Assembly (NCBI GenBank): GCA_965644295.1
Contig: CBFFRP010000435.1
Coordinates: 1 to 64,000, forward strand
Direction: 5' to 3'
From: Paraphysomonas bandaiensis
Lineage: Eukaryota; Chrysophyceae
DNA length: 64,000 nt
Below, one piece after another: positions 52,134 through 62,689 of the stretch; the stretch's first letter is position 1; each line of letters opens with the position of its first letter. The position numbers and the translations under genes are program-made. The notes beneath the pieces were generated by a model. That model was given only the letters and a program-made list of their open reading frames with translations. It had not been told where the DNA came from and did not search any database.

Positions 52134-54153
52134 TTAACCAGCAACGAATAGTTTGGTATCACTAACCTTTATCCTCGGATATGCTGATATTCTTGTCATC
52201 GTATTGCGTGTATTTTGACGTTTTGTAGGGCGCCGAGAGTCATCGTTGCCATCCAGTAGCTTTGATAACTGTGACGCTGCATCTGAAGATGTGTACTGAC
52301 TATCCGGGTTAGATGGTTGGGGAGACTTGACCTTCTCTGGTTGATTAGGACTGAAGTAATACTGATGCAGCATCCATAAGTTTGATGCATCGAAAGGGAG
52401 CTTAGCGATCTCTTGGAGAACAGGCTGTATACATACATTATATCGAGCACATATGACGTTGGAAATTATCACCTCAAAGAGAATTTCTAACTTCTTCATA
52501 AGAATTTGTGATTGACTGGATTGTGGAAGAGAGGTTTCAGCGTTGAACGTCACACTGGTAGCGTCAGAAGGGTCATAACAAGGTGGTAATAAGTTTGAGG
52601 AGCGACCGTTGCCCTCCTTGTCGTCCGAGTGCGCTCGTTTTGTGTGAATCTGAATCTCATTCGCGAGCTCGGTAAGGTCATCTGTACTATGTGACGCCAA
52701 AGATGAACCCAGTCCTGCACTACGTATCATTCTTTTGTGAGGAGGTAAGGTATGTGGACGGGAAGCAGGAGGAGGGGAGAGTTTTACCGTGTCCATTCGC
52801 TCTGTGTCAGCGTAGGATGCCCACATATCGCGTACATAACTCAGCACCTGAGTGTTCGTGTAGTCCGCTAAAGCAGGCGGGGAGCCCAACTCTGTCATAA
52901 GCACGCCTAACTGAACTCCTGTGAGCACATTCAAGCAGCAGTCCTTACAGGTGGCAATACTGGTGGCAATATGTCTCACACCAGTGTGTCCAATATTCAT
53001 GTGATCTAGATACATCTCACGCAGAGGGCTACCGCCCCGATGCCCAATGATCCCAGCGAGAACCTTCGCTCCATCTGTGTTCAAGCTGTTCCCCCCCAAA
53101 GCAATCAAAACTAGGCGAGATATGCCTCTGCTTACCATGCTCGATATGGCACTCACTATAGCTAGAGTAGCCATTGCGCTGAATTCATTAAACCCAATCT
53201 GCAGTTCTTCCAGCCCCATACTAGGGAGCATATCAGCTAGCGCCCTGGCTGACCGATCACCCAATCTGTTTTTGGTTAAGTTCAGGGATGTCATAGCTTT
53301 ATATCCATGCAGTGACTTTGTCAATGCAACACACCCTTCATCCGTTAAGCTATTGAAAGACAAGTTCAGCACCTGTAAATACATGTCGTTAGCCATACTT
53401 CGTTTATCACACTGCGCGAATGTTCTACCTCAATGCGCGTATACAATGAAAGCGTTTGGGCAATAGCGTGAGCACCAGCATCATCCAGCTCGTTGTTATT
53501 CTGAAACAACACTAAAAGACGTAGAACAAAATATTAAATATTCGCACCAAATTCAGGTATGTAAGGACGCTATCGCGAGAAAAGCATTTCGGCATGAACG
53601 AAATGTTTCCCTGTCCAAGCCGGCATGATCCAAGGTCCAACGATACCAGCCATTTGAAAGAGTTCAGGGCCAAATAGATGTCAGCAGCGCCTTCAACTCC
53701 GATAGAGTTGCCTGCCAGAGAGAGGTGATTGATCACATGATTTCGCCTTAACAACCCAGCAACGAATCCACAGCCAGTTCTCGTGATATTATTACCAGGT
53801 AAGTGGAGAGTCGTCAGGTATTCATGGTTACACAACTTTGAGCACACAGCCCCAATGCCATCGTCTCCAATACCATTAAATCCAAGGTCCAGAAGTGAGA
53901 CATATCGAGTATTGGGCAAATACTCTGCTAGTAAGTTTGCTCCTGCATCTCCTAAGCAATTAAACCCAAGCCTAAGCTCCGATATGTATTGAAAAGTATT
54001 TCTATATTTCAACATTGTTCGCAGAGCTGTAACATCGAGACCCTTATTCGTAAGGTTGACAGAAGACTGCCCCATTTCAAGACGAACTGTCCTGATATGA
54101 TCAACTTCCATTGTTAACGTAGTTGCCATCATACAGTTAATCATATTAACCAC
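52134..54153 (-). CDS. Leucine-rich-repeat protein (three exons)
   Basis: Exons 54153-53548, 53500-53429 and 53372-52134. Introns of 47 bp (GTGCGA...TTTCAG) and 56 bp (GTAGAA...TTACAG) are both in phase 0; 638 residues. The first ~350 residues are ribonuclease-inhibitor-type LRRs of about 28 residues with the pattern L..L.L..N.IG..G (LLDLGFNGIGDDG, HLSLAGNSIGVEG, VLNLSFNSLTDEG, SLNLTKNRLGDRS). The intron junctions fall inside repeats and restore the pattern. The C-terminal 250 residues are Ser/Pro-rich with a short helical block. LRRs of this kind mediate protein binding, as in NLR or RanGAP-like proteins. No NTPase domain is present. A probable host gene. Confidence 0.85.
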
Positions 54154-54525
54154 TCATGAGATATAACTCGTCCCTTATTAACGATGCCCATACCTATGCC
54201 TCCTCAGTATACTCATTGCATTGCGTGTTACTTCCAGCCTAGAGAGCTGGAACAAAAGAAATCCTGTTTGTACTGTCTCTCTCAAGCGGGGAACTCACAA
54301 ACATTTCGTGTCGATTGTGTGTATGTTGATGTCGTACTTGGTCAGGTACAGTACAAAACTTTCGTTCCATCGTGCCCTTGCTCCCTTCTGACTGTATTCG
54401 CGGTCTGTATTCCCTGATGAATACGGTATTTTGTACAGCGAGGTATATTGGGAGAACACCAGGATTAGTTATACATACTGTACTGCTGTATATATGGAAT
54501 GTATTGTATTGCTTATGTGAATTAT

Positions 54526-55812
54526 ACTCCTACTGCTATGAGATACACGTATGAATTGTTGATCTTTTAACATCAGTAAAGCATTGATATCAGCACTTCC
54601 GTAGACGTATTTTGACGGAATTGTGTGTATGGATCATAAACAGGGCGAGTTGTTCCTCCCTATGATCTCAGAGACAACAATACAACACAATAAAGAGGTC
54701 CGGTACATGATGGTAGAATAAGGCGAATACAGAGCTTAAACTACCACAGCTCCCAGTATGGCTATGTATAATATATATATGGGTTAGTGAATATACGCAC
54801 TATATGAATGTATATATATATATATGTATTTGTTCCATTAGATGCCACATAGGATTAACATCAGTCTGTATAGACAGGACGATGAATAGGACTGAGGTGT
54901 CATATTAATAGATTACAAGTATGATACTTATGCTGTGGATGTACTGTGGAGAGTAATTTATCGAAGAAGTCACCCCACTCGAAGTCATCCACAAAACACA
55001 TGGAATGTATGTATCATTGAATTGTATGATGAGCATATATAGTTTGATACCAGAGTCTCTGGCCCTGGCTCATCTAAACCAAACGGTGTGCTCACAGCTC
55101 TGATTTGATCTTCATGAACTGTGTCACGAGAAGGATTGTATCCTTCTAACAATATCCCAATGACTCTACCAACAAGATAGGTCCTAGCAGAGCCCTGCCC
55201 TCAACGTTAGGTACCTTCATAATAATAATATCGTATATATAATGACATGTAACTATACAGTATATACCACTACTGGCCATAAGCTACATGCAACTTCCAA
55301 CATAAAGAAATTGCATCTTATTATCAATAATTAGTGTATACTACCTACGATTCCCAGGCCAAAGGAAGGCCCAAAGGACAAAGAAATGTCCTTCATCCAT
55401 AAGCAAGCATATTCAGTAGAGAGCTCATTGTATGAAATAACTCGATAGTCGATAGTTGATTATTAAAATAGCTTGTTTGATTAATCCTATATCTTAAGCA
55501 TTATATAATGTATATCACCAGTTAATTAATGTATGTATAATATATATGTATGTCTACTGTCTACATGCATGTGAATATTTTGCGTCACTAACTTATAGGC
55601 TGTGATACAAATAATATCACGACTCAGCACTGGGGACTACTCACATATATCCCGCCCCATGAATTCCAAAAAGTGGTGCGTATTAGTTGTGGCATGATGT
55701 ACGTATTATAATACTATGTATTACGTACTATACCACTTATATGTTGGGAAATCTCTATTACCTCATGTGTAATATAGGCACTAGTGGCGTGTTAGTATAT
55801 TTGTTTTTTTGC
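54526..55812 (+). pseudogene. Damaged copy B of the multi-exon segment, with an insertion
   Basis: Long stretches match 43238-44300 (TTGTTCCTCCCTATGATCTC, GTATGGCTATGTATAATATA, GTGCGTATTAGTTGTGGCAT). The exon homologous to 43608-43762 has a stop and frame change (GATGAATAGGACTGAGGTG), the first-exon donor is altered, and the region of the last exon (44090-44230 in copy A) is missing. 55052-55470 is an insertion absent from copy A. Confidence 0.65.
55052..55470 (-). mobile_element. Insertion carrying the 5' end of the 7372 zinc-finger gene and its upstream region
   Basis: Relative to copy A, about 420 bp is inserted after CATATATAG. Its minus strand reads DQIRAVSTPFGLDEPGPETL, aligning with EQIRNIGIAFGLSDTDTEAL of the gene at 6206-7372. 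Its right half matches 7458-7505 and 8005-8060. The order is the same in both places, so a mobile unit including that gene's 5' end is likely. Ends not determined. Confidence 0.5.
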
Positions 55813-56113
55813 TTCGCTTCATATTGGAGATCGCTTCACCACCTCCCTGCTGAATGAATAGGCGCGCATTTTCCCTCCAGTGTTCTTTTCCGGCTTGCTT
55901 GAATGATTTGGCCTCAAGCTTGTTTGGCGGTGGATCCCTGAAGTCCTCTTCCTTTGTTGACCTTTCCAGTGCTACCTCACTCCGTTCCTTTCGCATAAGG
56001 AACGTCTCAAAATCCTCTATCCATTGTTCCACATTGTTCTCGTCGAACCATGACACATTGGCTCTATCCTCCTTCTCTCCTCCGCATCCGCTACCATATT
56101 GACTTTTGAACAT
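55781..56113 (-). pseudogene. copia gag N-terminal fragment
   Basis: Minus-strand frame from ATG 56113 shares GGEKEDR, NNVEQWIEDFETFLMRKERS and following residues with copia-1 Gag (15861). Just inside, TGGTAGCGGATG follows the ATG-containing end, the same arrangement of LTR-borne start codon and TGGTAGCG primer site as in copia-1 and copia-2. It breaks off after about 95 codons. Confidence 0.8.
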
Positions 56114-56707
56114 TTTACTTGTTTAAGTCGTTAACGGAAAGGTATGTCGTTAGACAAGATGGAGTATTATTGCATAGGCCATTATGCATTGTCATGTAAA
56201 ACATATCAAGAACATAATTTATACTTCTTTCATGTCAACCTCTGATAAGCTTCTGTTTTTTGAATCGTCATGATACTTATAGCTATATAAGTAAATTTGA
56301 CTACGTATTACGGTTCTATATAACGTATTCTACAGTTCTATCTTAGGGAAATCATACTTTTTCCGTATTCTAACAGATATCCCCAAGTCGCGTCAGATTT
56401 GATAGTATTGACCAGTAGTAGTGACGATGAAATAGATTTAGAATAAAGTATGAGTGGTATTTATTATTTTAAGAAATTGAGTGTGTGTCTAGTATAAATG
56501 TTAAGTTATGTTCAGTAACCGTACAAACTTTTGATTTCATTAGAACTCTACATCTTAGTGCCCCATTTTAGCGCATTCGTATAAATATTCCATATGGTCA
56601 CAACTTTATGATTAAAGATAACTCATGGTGTGTATTTAACAATGCTATATCAATATATATCCCATGGGATATTCATATGTAAAATTGACACAAGTGAGTG
56701 AAAATTA
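56114..56707. other. No gene; may hold the LTR of the gag fragment
   Basis: AT-rich. By position its left part should be the LTR belonging to the 55781-56113 gag piece, but there is no second copy in the window to define it. Confidence 0.35.
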
Positions 56708-57547
56708 TTATTGCAAACCGACACCGCTTTTATCCCGTAAAGTGGCCATAATAGTTCTCCAGCAGCCTGAGCGGCTACAAAGGAGGTATAAGCCACTTTC
56801 CATTGCACATTTTATATGGAAATACATTTCCATCACCGCAGAATAATTAGTCCACAAGCAAGCAGTAGCTACATCTGAAGATATGTTCAGGTAAGACCAA
56901 TACAGCTTCGCGCTGAAATACATATCTACTGCCCGCAAAAATTCCAGAATAATATCGCCAGAACCTGTAGGACCGGAATAATGAGTGTAAACATAGCCGT
57001 GTCGCTGTAATAGACTGCCTTTATACCGCAATAATATATAGAGCCCTAACATATGAAAATGATCCAGAGATAAGTATGGAGATGCTGCCACTACATCGCT
57101 CAATACTAATTCCATGAAGCACTTCATAAAAGTACCGTTATTACATAGGTCTTTTCTATCAGCGCAGTGGCACAGGTGGCAATAGAGCTCTAAGCACATT
57201 CCGAATACTCTCTTATTCTCCGATTCCTCTGCCGACACTTGTCTATCTAAAGTTGGAAGCACACCACACCAACTCAAAAATTCGGAATTCGAGCCGGTAG
57301 ACCAAACTCGCTTCAACCATAGCAAAAATGTAATCTCCTGACTATTGTCAGTTAATGAAGGACTGGGGGTCAATAAGTACACAGCATAATCTGCGTTCAG
57401 AATAATAACAAGTTTAGAGTTGTCTCCATGCACAGTGGAACGGCGTAATATGTGTAAATATTGCCCCCCATTAATATAGCTGACGGAGAAGCGACTACCG
57501 CCATCTGCACTGTTAGTCCCCGTATCATCCATATCTGAGTTACACAT
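56708..57547 (-). CDS. Hypothetical protein, 279 residues
   Basis: Uninterrupted minus-strand frame from ATG 57547, without introns. It is Leu- and Cys-rich with several hydrophobic helices (LVIILNADYAVYLL, ELYCHLCHCADR, HMLGLYILLRYKGSLL, CLWTNYSAVMEMYF) and no clear signal peptide. No family recognised. Length and codon-level integrity make a real gene likely, and the neighbours (copia fragment and pogo relic) give no hint of function. Confidence 0.5.
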   Translation of the reverse strand: MCNSDMDDTGTNSADGGSRFSVSYINGGQYLHILRRSTVHGDNSKLVIILNADYAVYLLTPSPSLTDNSQEITFLLWLKRVWSTGSNSEFLSWCGVLPTLDRQVSAEESENKRVFGMCLELYCHLCHCADRKDLCNNGTFMKCFMELVLSDVVAASPYLSLDHFHMLGLYILLRYKGSLLQRHGYVYTHYSGPTGSGDIILEFLRAVDMYFSAKLYWSYLNISSDVATACLWTNYSAVMEMYFHIKCAMESGLYLLCSRSGCWRTIMATLRDKSGVGLQ

Positions 57548-58159
57548 TCCACTTAACGATTGAGATAAAAAACTCTTTTACTAATTCTGCGTACATGCCG
57601 CGGAATTCGTCATAAATTTCCAATTGGCTTGCAAGTGAATGATAATGAATGGCAAGTACCACACTTTATTACAGTTTACAGAAATGACAGATTATGATGC
57701 TGATCCAAGAATTCATCTGTGCTTGTGTGTACAGCCAGTGTAGTGTATATGTTTCAAAACTGTAGGCAGCAGAAAAAACTGGGAATTTCTAGCTAGCTAG
57801 GCCATGGTGTTTCAGTAACATTTCAGTAAACATGGGAAAAAGGTAGGATTTTTCCAGTTTTTTTGGTAGTTTTTTTTGTTAAGAATGACTGTGAGGAATG
57901 CCCTTATTGCCTCTATATCCATGGATATCTAGATATTATTATGATTATGAACCATTTTGACTCTTTTGGATCCTACTATGAACCATTATCTGAAACGAAT
58001 TTCGAAGATTTATGAACTCAATCATTATTTCCTCAAATGAAGTACTGACAGCATGTGTATTCGTATATACGGTCATATGATTTACACTAACTTGAATATG
58101 TTTGACACACTGGCCCCTTCAGATCCCACTTTCTTTTCATATTTATAGAGATAGGTGAC

Positions 58160-59372
58160 ATGAACCCTCATGGTGGCCTCCCACCATTAGGAGCACGATG
58201 CAAACGACCCGCCCTCTCCACAATTAATATAATTGAATCAGTAATGAAAGCAACTAATTCTGGAAGTATGCCTGTATCAATACCTGAAAAAAGGGTTGTG
58301 AGTAGGTTGTTGGGGGCACTCCCGTCAATAGATCATCTTACTTGAAGCATCCCTCCCCGACATCAATATTCCACCAAGCTGGAAGGTCCACTAACTTGAG
58401 GAACGTATGACAGCCCTGAAGCCCGCGATATTGGCAAAAAGAAGTGGAGCGAAGTCCTGGAGCAGTTCGGAGTTCCATTTTCTACTCTGACCAGGGATTT
58501 AAGCCTTCTTCGGGATGCCTCGATATGGAATCTATATTGGTTTTGAATGCCTTTGTGGCAGACGAGTCTAATCACTTCTGTTGGCCAGTATCATCGACGA
58601 GTTGCAGTTTCCTCTCTCCGGACCACCTCCCCTCCTTGCAGGGAATTGATGGCAGTGACGTTCGACCTCCATTGACCATGCTGGTTGTGGGTATAATCGA
58701 AGAAGCGACATATGAGAATTTGCAGTGCAACACTACCACCAATATGCGGATGCTGTCTGTGCGGCGAACGGGGGGGGGGTCGCTACGAGTCAGTCTGAAC
58801 GTCTCAGGAAGGCCAAATGTGGGGAGAACTTACTAAAGGAAAACTTCTTAACACCGAAGGATTATGATTGGGCGGAGAACACCAGGTCAACAATTAGCAA
58901 GACTTCTGAGATGAGATTCAGGCGTGCGGAGGCCGCAGATCCGACACAGCAGAGCACTATGGCCTCCTGCATCCACTCAGGCACTCTCCCCAAGGGTACG
59001 ACAGATGGAGAGGATGCTGAAGACTTGGATGAGATCGGCTTCGATCTCTGGGGAAGGGCTTTCAAAACCTTCAGCCTATGAAAGGAGACTGTAAATGAGA
59101 AGGCTAAGAATACCCTCATGAATCAGCAGGTGGTATACAATTGCGTCATAAAATCTATCCACGAAATTTCCACCTTCAATTTGAGATATGAAGCGGTCAA
59201 TATCCTCAAGGCATTGATAGCCGTACTCCCCAGGTCATCTAAATCAATCAGCGCCCTAATCAAGCCGGGAACTGAAGCCTACATGTTTGCCTTATTGGAG
59301 TCGCCGATGAAGGTACGGTTAGCAAGTCTGAATTTAGTGGATGGAGATCTTGTATGTGACACCATGGTGTGA
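58160..59372 (+). pseudogene. Relic of a pogo-like transposase, catalytic centre deleted
   Basis: Fragments in the same order as the 10729-13261 protein: LPPLGARC...PVSIPEKRVVSRLLGALPS (about 58180-58340) parallel to LPPLGKRD...PHKRKVNLVLEALPD; a helix-turn-helix-like EQFGVPFSTLTRD (about 58460-58500); DLDEIGFDLWGRAFKTF (about 59025-59075) parallel to NWDEIGFDPWGHAFPTF; and VNILKALIAVLP...PGTEAYMFALLESPM (about 59195-59310) parallel to the intact C-terminus. The segment with the second and third catalytic Asp is gone, and frames shift several times. No TIRs found. Confidence 0.7.
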
Positions 59373-59653
59373 GAAATTTGTGTATGATTTATTTTATCTT
59401 TGCGATTAGCTTTAATTTTTATATGATTAACTAACTTGAGTGGTTTATCTTTTCGATTATTTCCGTTAATATTATTATGATTAACTGAGAGTAAACACTT
59501 TTAATTATCAAGTCTTCATTAGTGCATATTAAGAATGCCAGCCAGGTAGTTACTAGTGGGTAGTTGAGTAGGGCCTCAGTGTCCGACTATATCCCATATC
59601 CTACATATAATACAAATACGACTGTAACGGGGCTCTACTGTGTCACCAAACGA

Positions 59654-59824
59654 CCTATGAAATGCTGGAAGGTTTACCTAGTAGGTCTATCAGCATTTAC
59701 ATTACTCCTAACGTTACTAGAAAACCTCGGCACGATTGTGGGTCCCTTGCTATATTCGGGTCTATGGTTTGTTAGATTTGGATTATCACATGAATATAAC
59801 TTCGGTATTGGCGCCATGGAGTAA
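59654..59824 (+). other. Short hydrophobic frame
   Basis: Near codon 10 of a 56-codon ATG-started frame begins a hydrophobic run (VYLVGLSAFTLLLTLL, then GTIVGPLLYSGLWFV) that could span a membrane twice. There is no supporting context, so it may be chance. Confidence 0.2.
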
Positions 59825-60182
59825 AATTGACTTTTGATTAATTCAAAACAATGGTACTAGCTCTATTCTAACACATATAAGTGAGTATAGAGTCACACTT
59901 CAGATGTGACACTCATGAATCACAAACACGACGAATCACATAAAATCTACAATATCTATATAAAGTCGATGTGATGCCCAAACCTGGTAAAGCGGTCGAA
60001 ACCTGGTGAAATTTTGAAAATGTTGATTTAAGTTGAAGTTTTGTTGCGTTTTGCAATTAATAATGTAGTAGTTGTAAAGAGAACATCATGTTTTTAGAGA
60101 CATTTAATAAATTTTATATTAGTTACAGGTCAAAAAAGTGAGAATGCAACGGTTACATTATACATAATAGTGCTATCTATAC

Positions 60183-60895
60183 TTACAAACGATAATCAAC
60201 TGAACTTCTGGTACGTTTACCAGTAATAATAGAAGTAGAATCAACTGTACCTGTATGTACCCATTCCTTAGTAGGTTCCTCAATATAACTCCACCTCGGT
60301 ATGCTGTCTCTTTTACTGGAGGGGGTATTATGAGGCTTATCCTGGTGGGCTATATCCAATATCAGGAACATATTACACAAACAAGCATATATATAAAGTA
60401 TACCAGATGCAAGCGAGAAGTATTTGGAGCGCACTGCCTTATCCTCCCTGATGGCCCCACATCTCTTCCTGCTTTTGTAAACAAGATGATAGGTGCCATC
60501 ATCATTGACAGCGTGGACAGTACCACGCATTCTAGTGACAGTAATAATTTCGTCACCAGGAGTATACATGATAGAGGGGCTACCATCATCAGACGATGAC
60601 TCCACCTCTTGTTCTGATTGTATAGAAATAAACAAGGCATTATAGTATATATATAATATTATACAACACAACATACCAGATTGATTACTATTGTCTGAGT
60701 CATTGGTAACTATATCACCACAATCCCAACCCTCTTCCCTCCTCCTGGCATCAAGCCTCGCCTTCTTATCCCGTGCTGCCTTCTTTTCAACACTAAGTTT
60801 CTCCTTTCGTGCTTGACGCTGCTCATCTCGTCCAGGATACACGCTGTTCAGGCATCCGATGGGTACGTCAACCACAGTTCCGTCCGCTTATAGAC
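60183..60895 (-). pseudogene. Three-exon Tudor-like C-terminal piece of a transposon gene
   Basis: Minus-strand exons: one starting after a TATAAG acceptor near 60888 (DGTVVDVPIGCLNSVYPGRD, then a Lys/Arg-rich helix) to about 60680; then about 60616-60415 after ACAATCAG, with RMRGTVHAVNDDGTYHLVYK (Tudor-like: DGTY.L.Y); then from about 60355 after GATATAG to 60183, with IPRWSYIEEPTKEWVHTG. The order Tudor-like strands then S.Y.....W...G matches 47362-47721. No upstream DDE-like part is found here, so it is an isolated 3' end or a co-opted exon set. Confidence 0.5.
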
Positions 60896-61290
60896 GTAGA
60901 ATGAATTACAAGGATCAGTGCACACAGGCGTGTCAAGCAGTATAATATTACTCTAACTGTCATAAAACATGTCTGCACTATTTTATATGTGTTGAGATAT
61001 ATATAGTAATAATGTGTATAACTCTGTCAACTCTGTGTTTTGAAAGCGGTTCATAATAGGGGGCATATTGTTTTGAACGACTGAAAATCGCCTTAAGGTG
61101 TTCACTTTGGCTAACTATAACATTGGAACCAAATTATGAGTGAAGCTGACCAAATAATATGAAATTAAGTTGAGAGAAAGTCCGATCTAATGATATACTC
61201 AGATAGGAAAGTCATATTTATAAGGTTGACTATTTGAGTGATAAAAATGGCCAAAAAACGGTTCATAATAGAGCCCCCTCTTTTTATATA

Positions 61291-62480
61291 TCAATCGTAC
61301 ACGGGGTTACGAATAGAACATGGTGTGGAGTCCACCTGCCACAAATTATTGCTGGAGAGCTGCTGTAGTACAGTGGTGGTCCATTGGGGTAGTACCGGAT
61401 TTCTCAGTTCTTCTTGAAGCGCGTTTTTGAGGCTGTGAAATGCAGACTCCCTTCTTATCTGCGTTATGGCATCATTTGTACAGTATAGACACATGTGCTT
61501 GAGTGAGTCTAGTCGAAATCTGCAGTCAGAACATGCGGCTTTAGCCAGGTCGAGTCCGTGTTTGGTTTTAGCCCCGGTTTCTTCCTATGCTGAAAGATTT
61601 GTCCCATGTCAATGCTGCATTGAGTACTCGCTGGAGCAGGTGGGAACTAACTTTATCCTTTGATGGACCACATCTGCTTGCGCCAGTTTGCGCGGAAGTA
61701 GTGCCCGGTCGGGATTGTGACCGTAGCGTTTTGGTCTCTGAGGGCAGTGTAGGCCTCCAGCGTCCGTTGACTGCGGAGGGATTATTGGAAGTCCGTGAGC
61801 AGGGGGGGCTCGTGCGATGCGGCCGTCGTTCCCCGGTTAGGCGTCAGTGTCATAAACCCTCGGTGAGTATTCGCTCAATGGCTTGGTTCACTTCTATGTT
61901 ACAGACATACAGTGTAATTTTGTCGTCCCAGTAGTCTATCAACCTCAAGCCAGTCCTCTCCTGCTACTGCGTCTGCAAAGTAAATGCCTTTGTCTTCATA
62001 TATGTCCATTCATCAGAGGTACGTCTCCATGCTACGTTCCTTGTACAATCGTTATTTGCTGCAATGCTTTCGAGCAGTACACCTTTGGCACGATGTCCCA
62101 GTGCCCGACGTCTAGTAGAAAGTGTTTCGTGTGTGCGTATGCAGACAGCCTTACAGTCCGTGTTTATCGGTATGTTGTGTGCAGGGAGCCGCGCAGATAG
62201 TATAAGCGCCATTGCAGCCCCCATGAGTTCGTATGCATACGGGCCAAGTCCAGGAACGTCGCTGAAGGGTGTCTCTAATCGCAGTATTTTTGTGGTACCG
62301 GCCTTCCATTCATCCTCCAGGGGGAGCCAGTCGGCCGCCGCTCCTCCATGATGTGTCCATCGTGTGCGTGGGTGTACATACGTGATGCGGCGTGGGGAGA
62401 GGGCTGCAGGCGTGTATGATCCGTCTGTGAAGATTGCTTGATAGGTATCAGAGTCTACATCATCCAGTCCTCTAATGTGC
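61291..62480 (-). pseudogene. Non-LTR retrotransposon tail with RNase H (inverted partner of 62690-64000)
   Basis: Minus-strand coding with frame changes: FTDGSYTPAA (first RNase H Asp, about 62420), PYAYELMGAAMAL (Glu), INTDCKAV (second Asp), EWTY.DKGIYFADAVAG (last Asp), then AALTWDKSFSIGRN and a worn zinc-finger region, ending NPVLPQWTTTVLQQLS. Nucleotide identity with the next copy is high in opposite orientation. Confidence 0.7.
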
Positions 62481-62689
62481 GTATATAATGTTGGTCAGGG
62501 TGTGCGTATCTTGAGGTTCCGGAATGTCGGGTTGTTGGAGTGTGAGGCCGACCTCAGTACCCCATTCCCGTAGGCTTAAGGCAAAGTGGTGGTAGTTTGG
62601 TTCTCATGTAATAATCAGACTTTCCTATATGGTAGTTTGGGTGCGGAGCGATTGTCTGTATTATAGGAGAAAGTGCGCTGCGTCACCTG

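Noticed and set aside
57781-59560. TIRs around the 58 kb pogo relic
   Set aside because: No inverted pair was found that resembles the intact element's GGAAGGCGGG ends.
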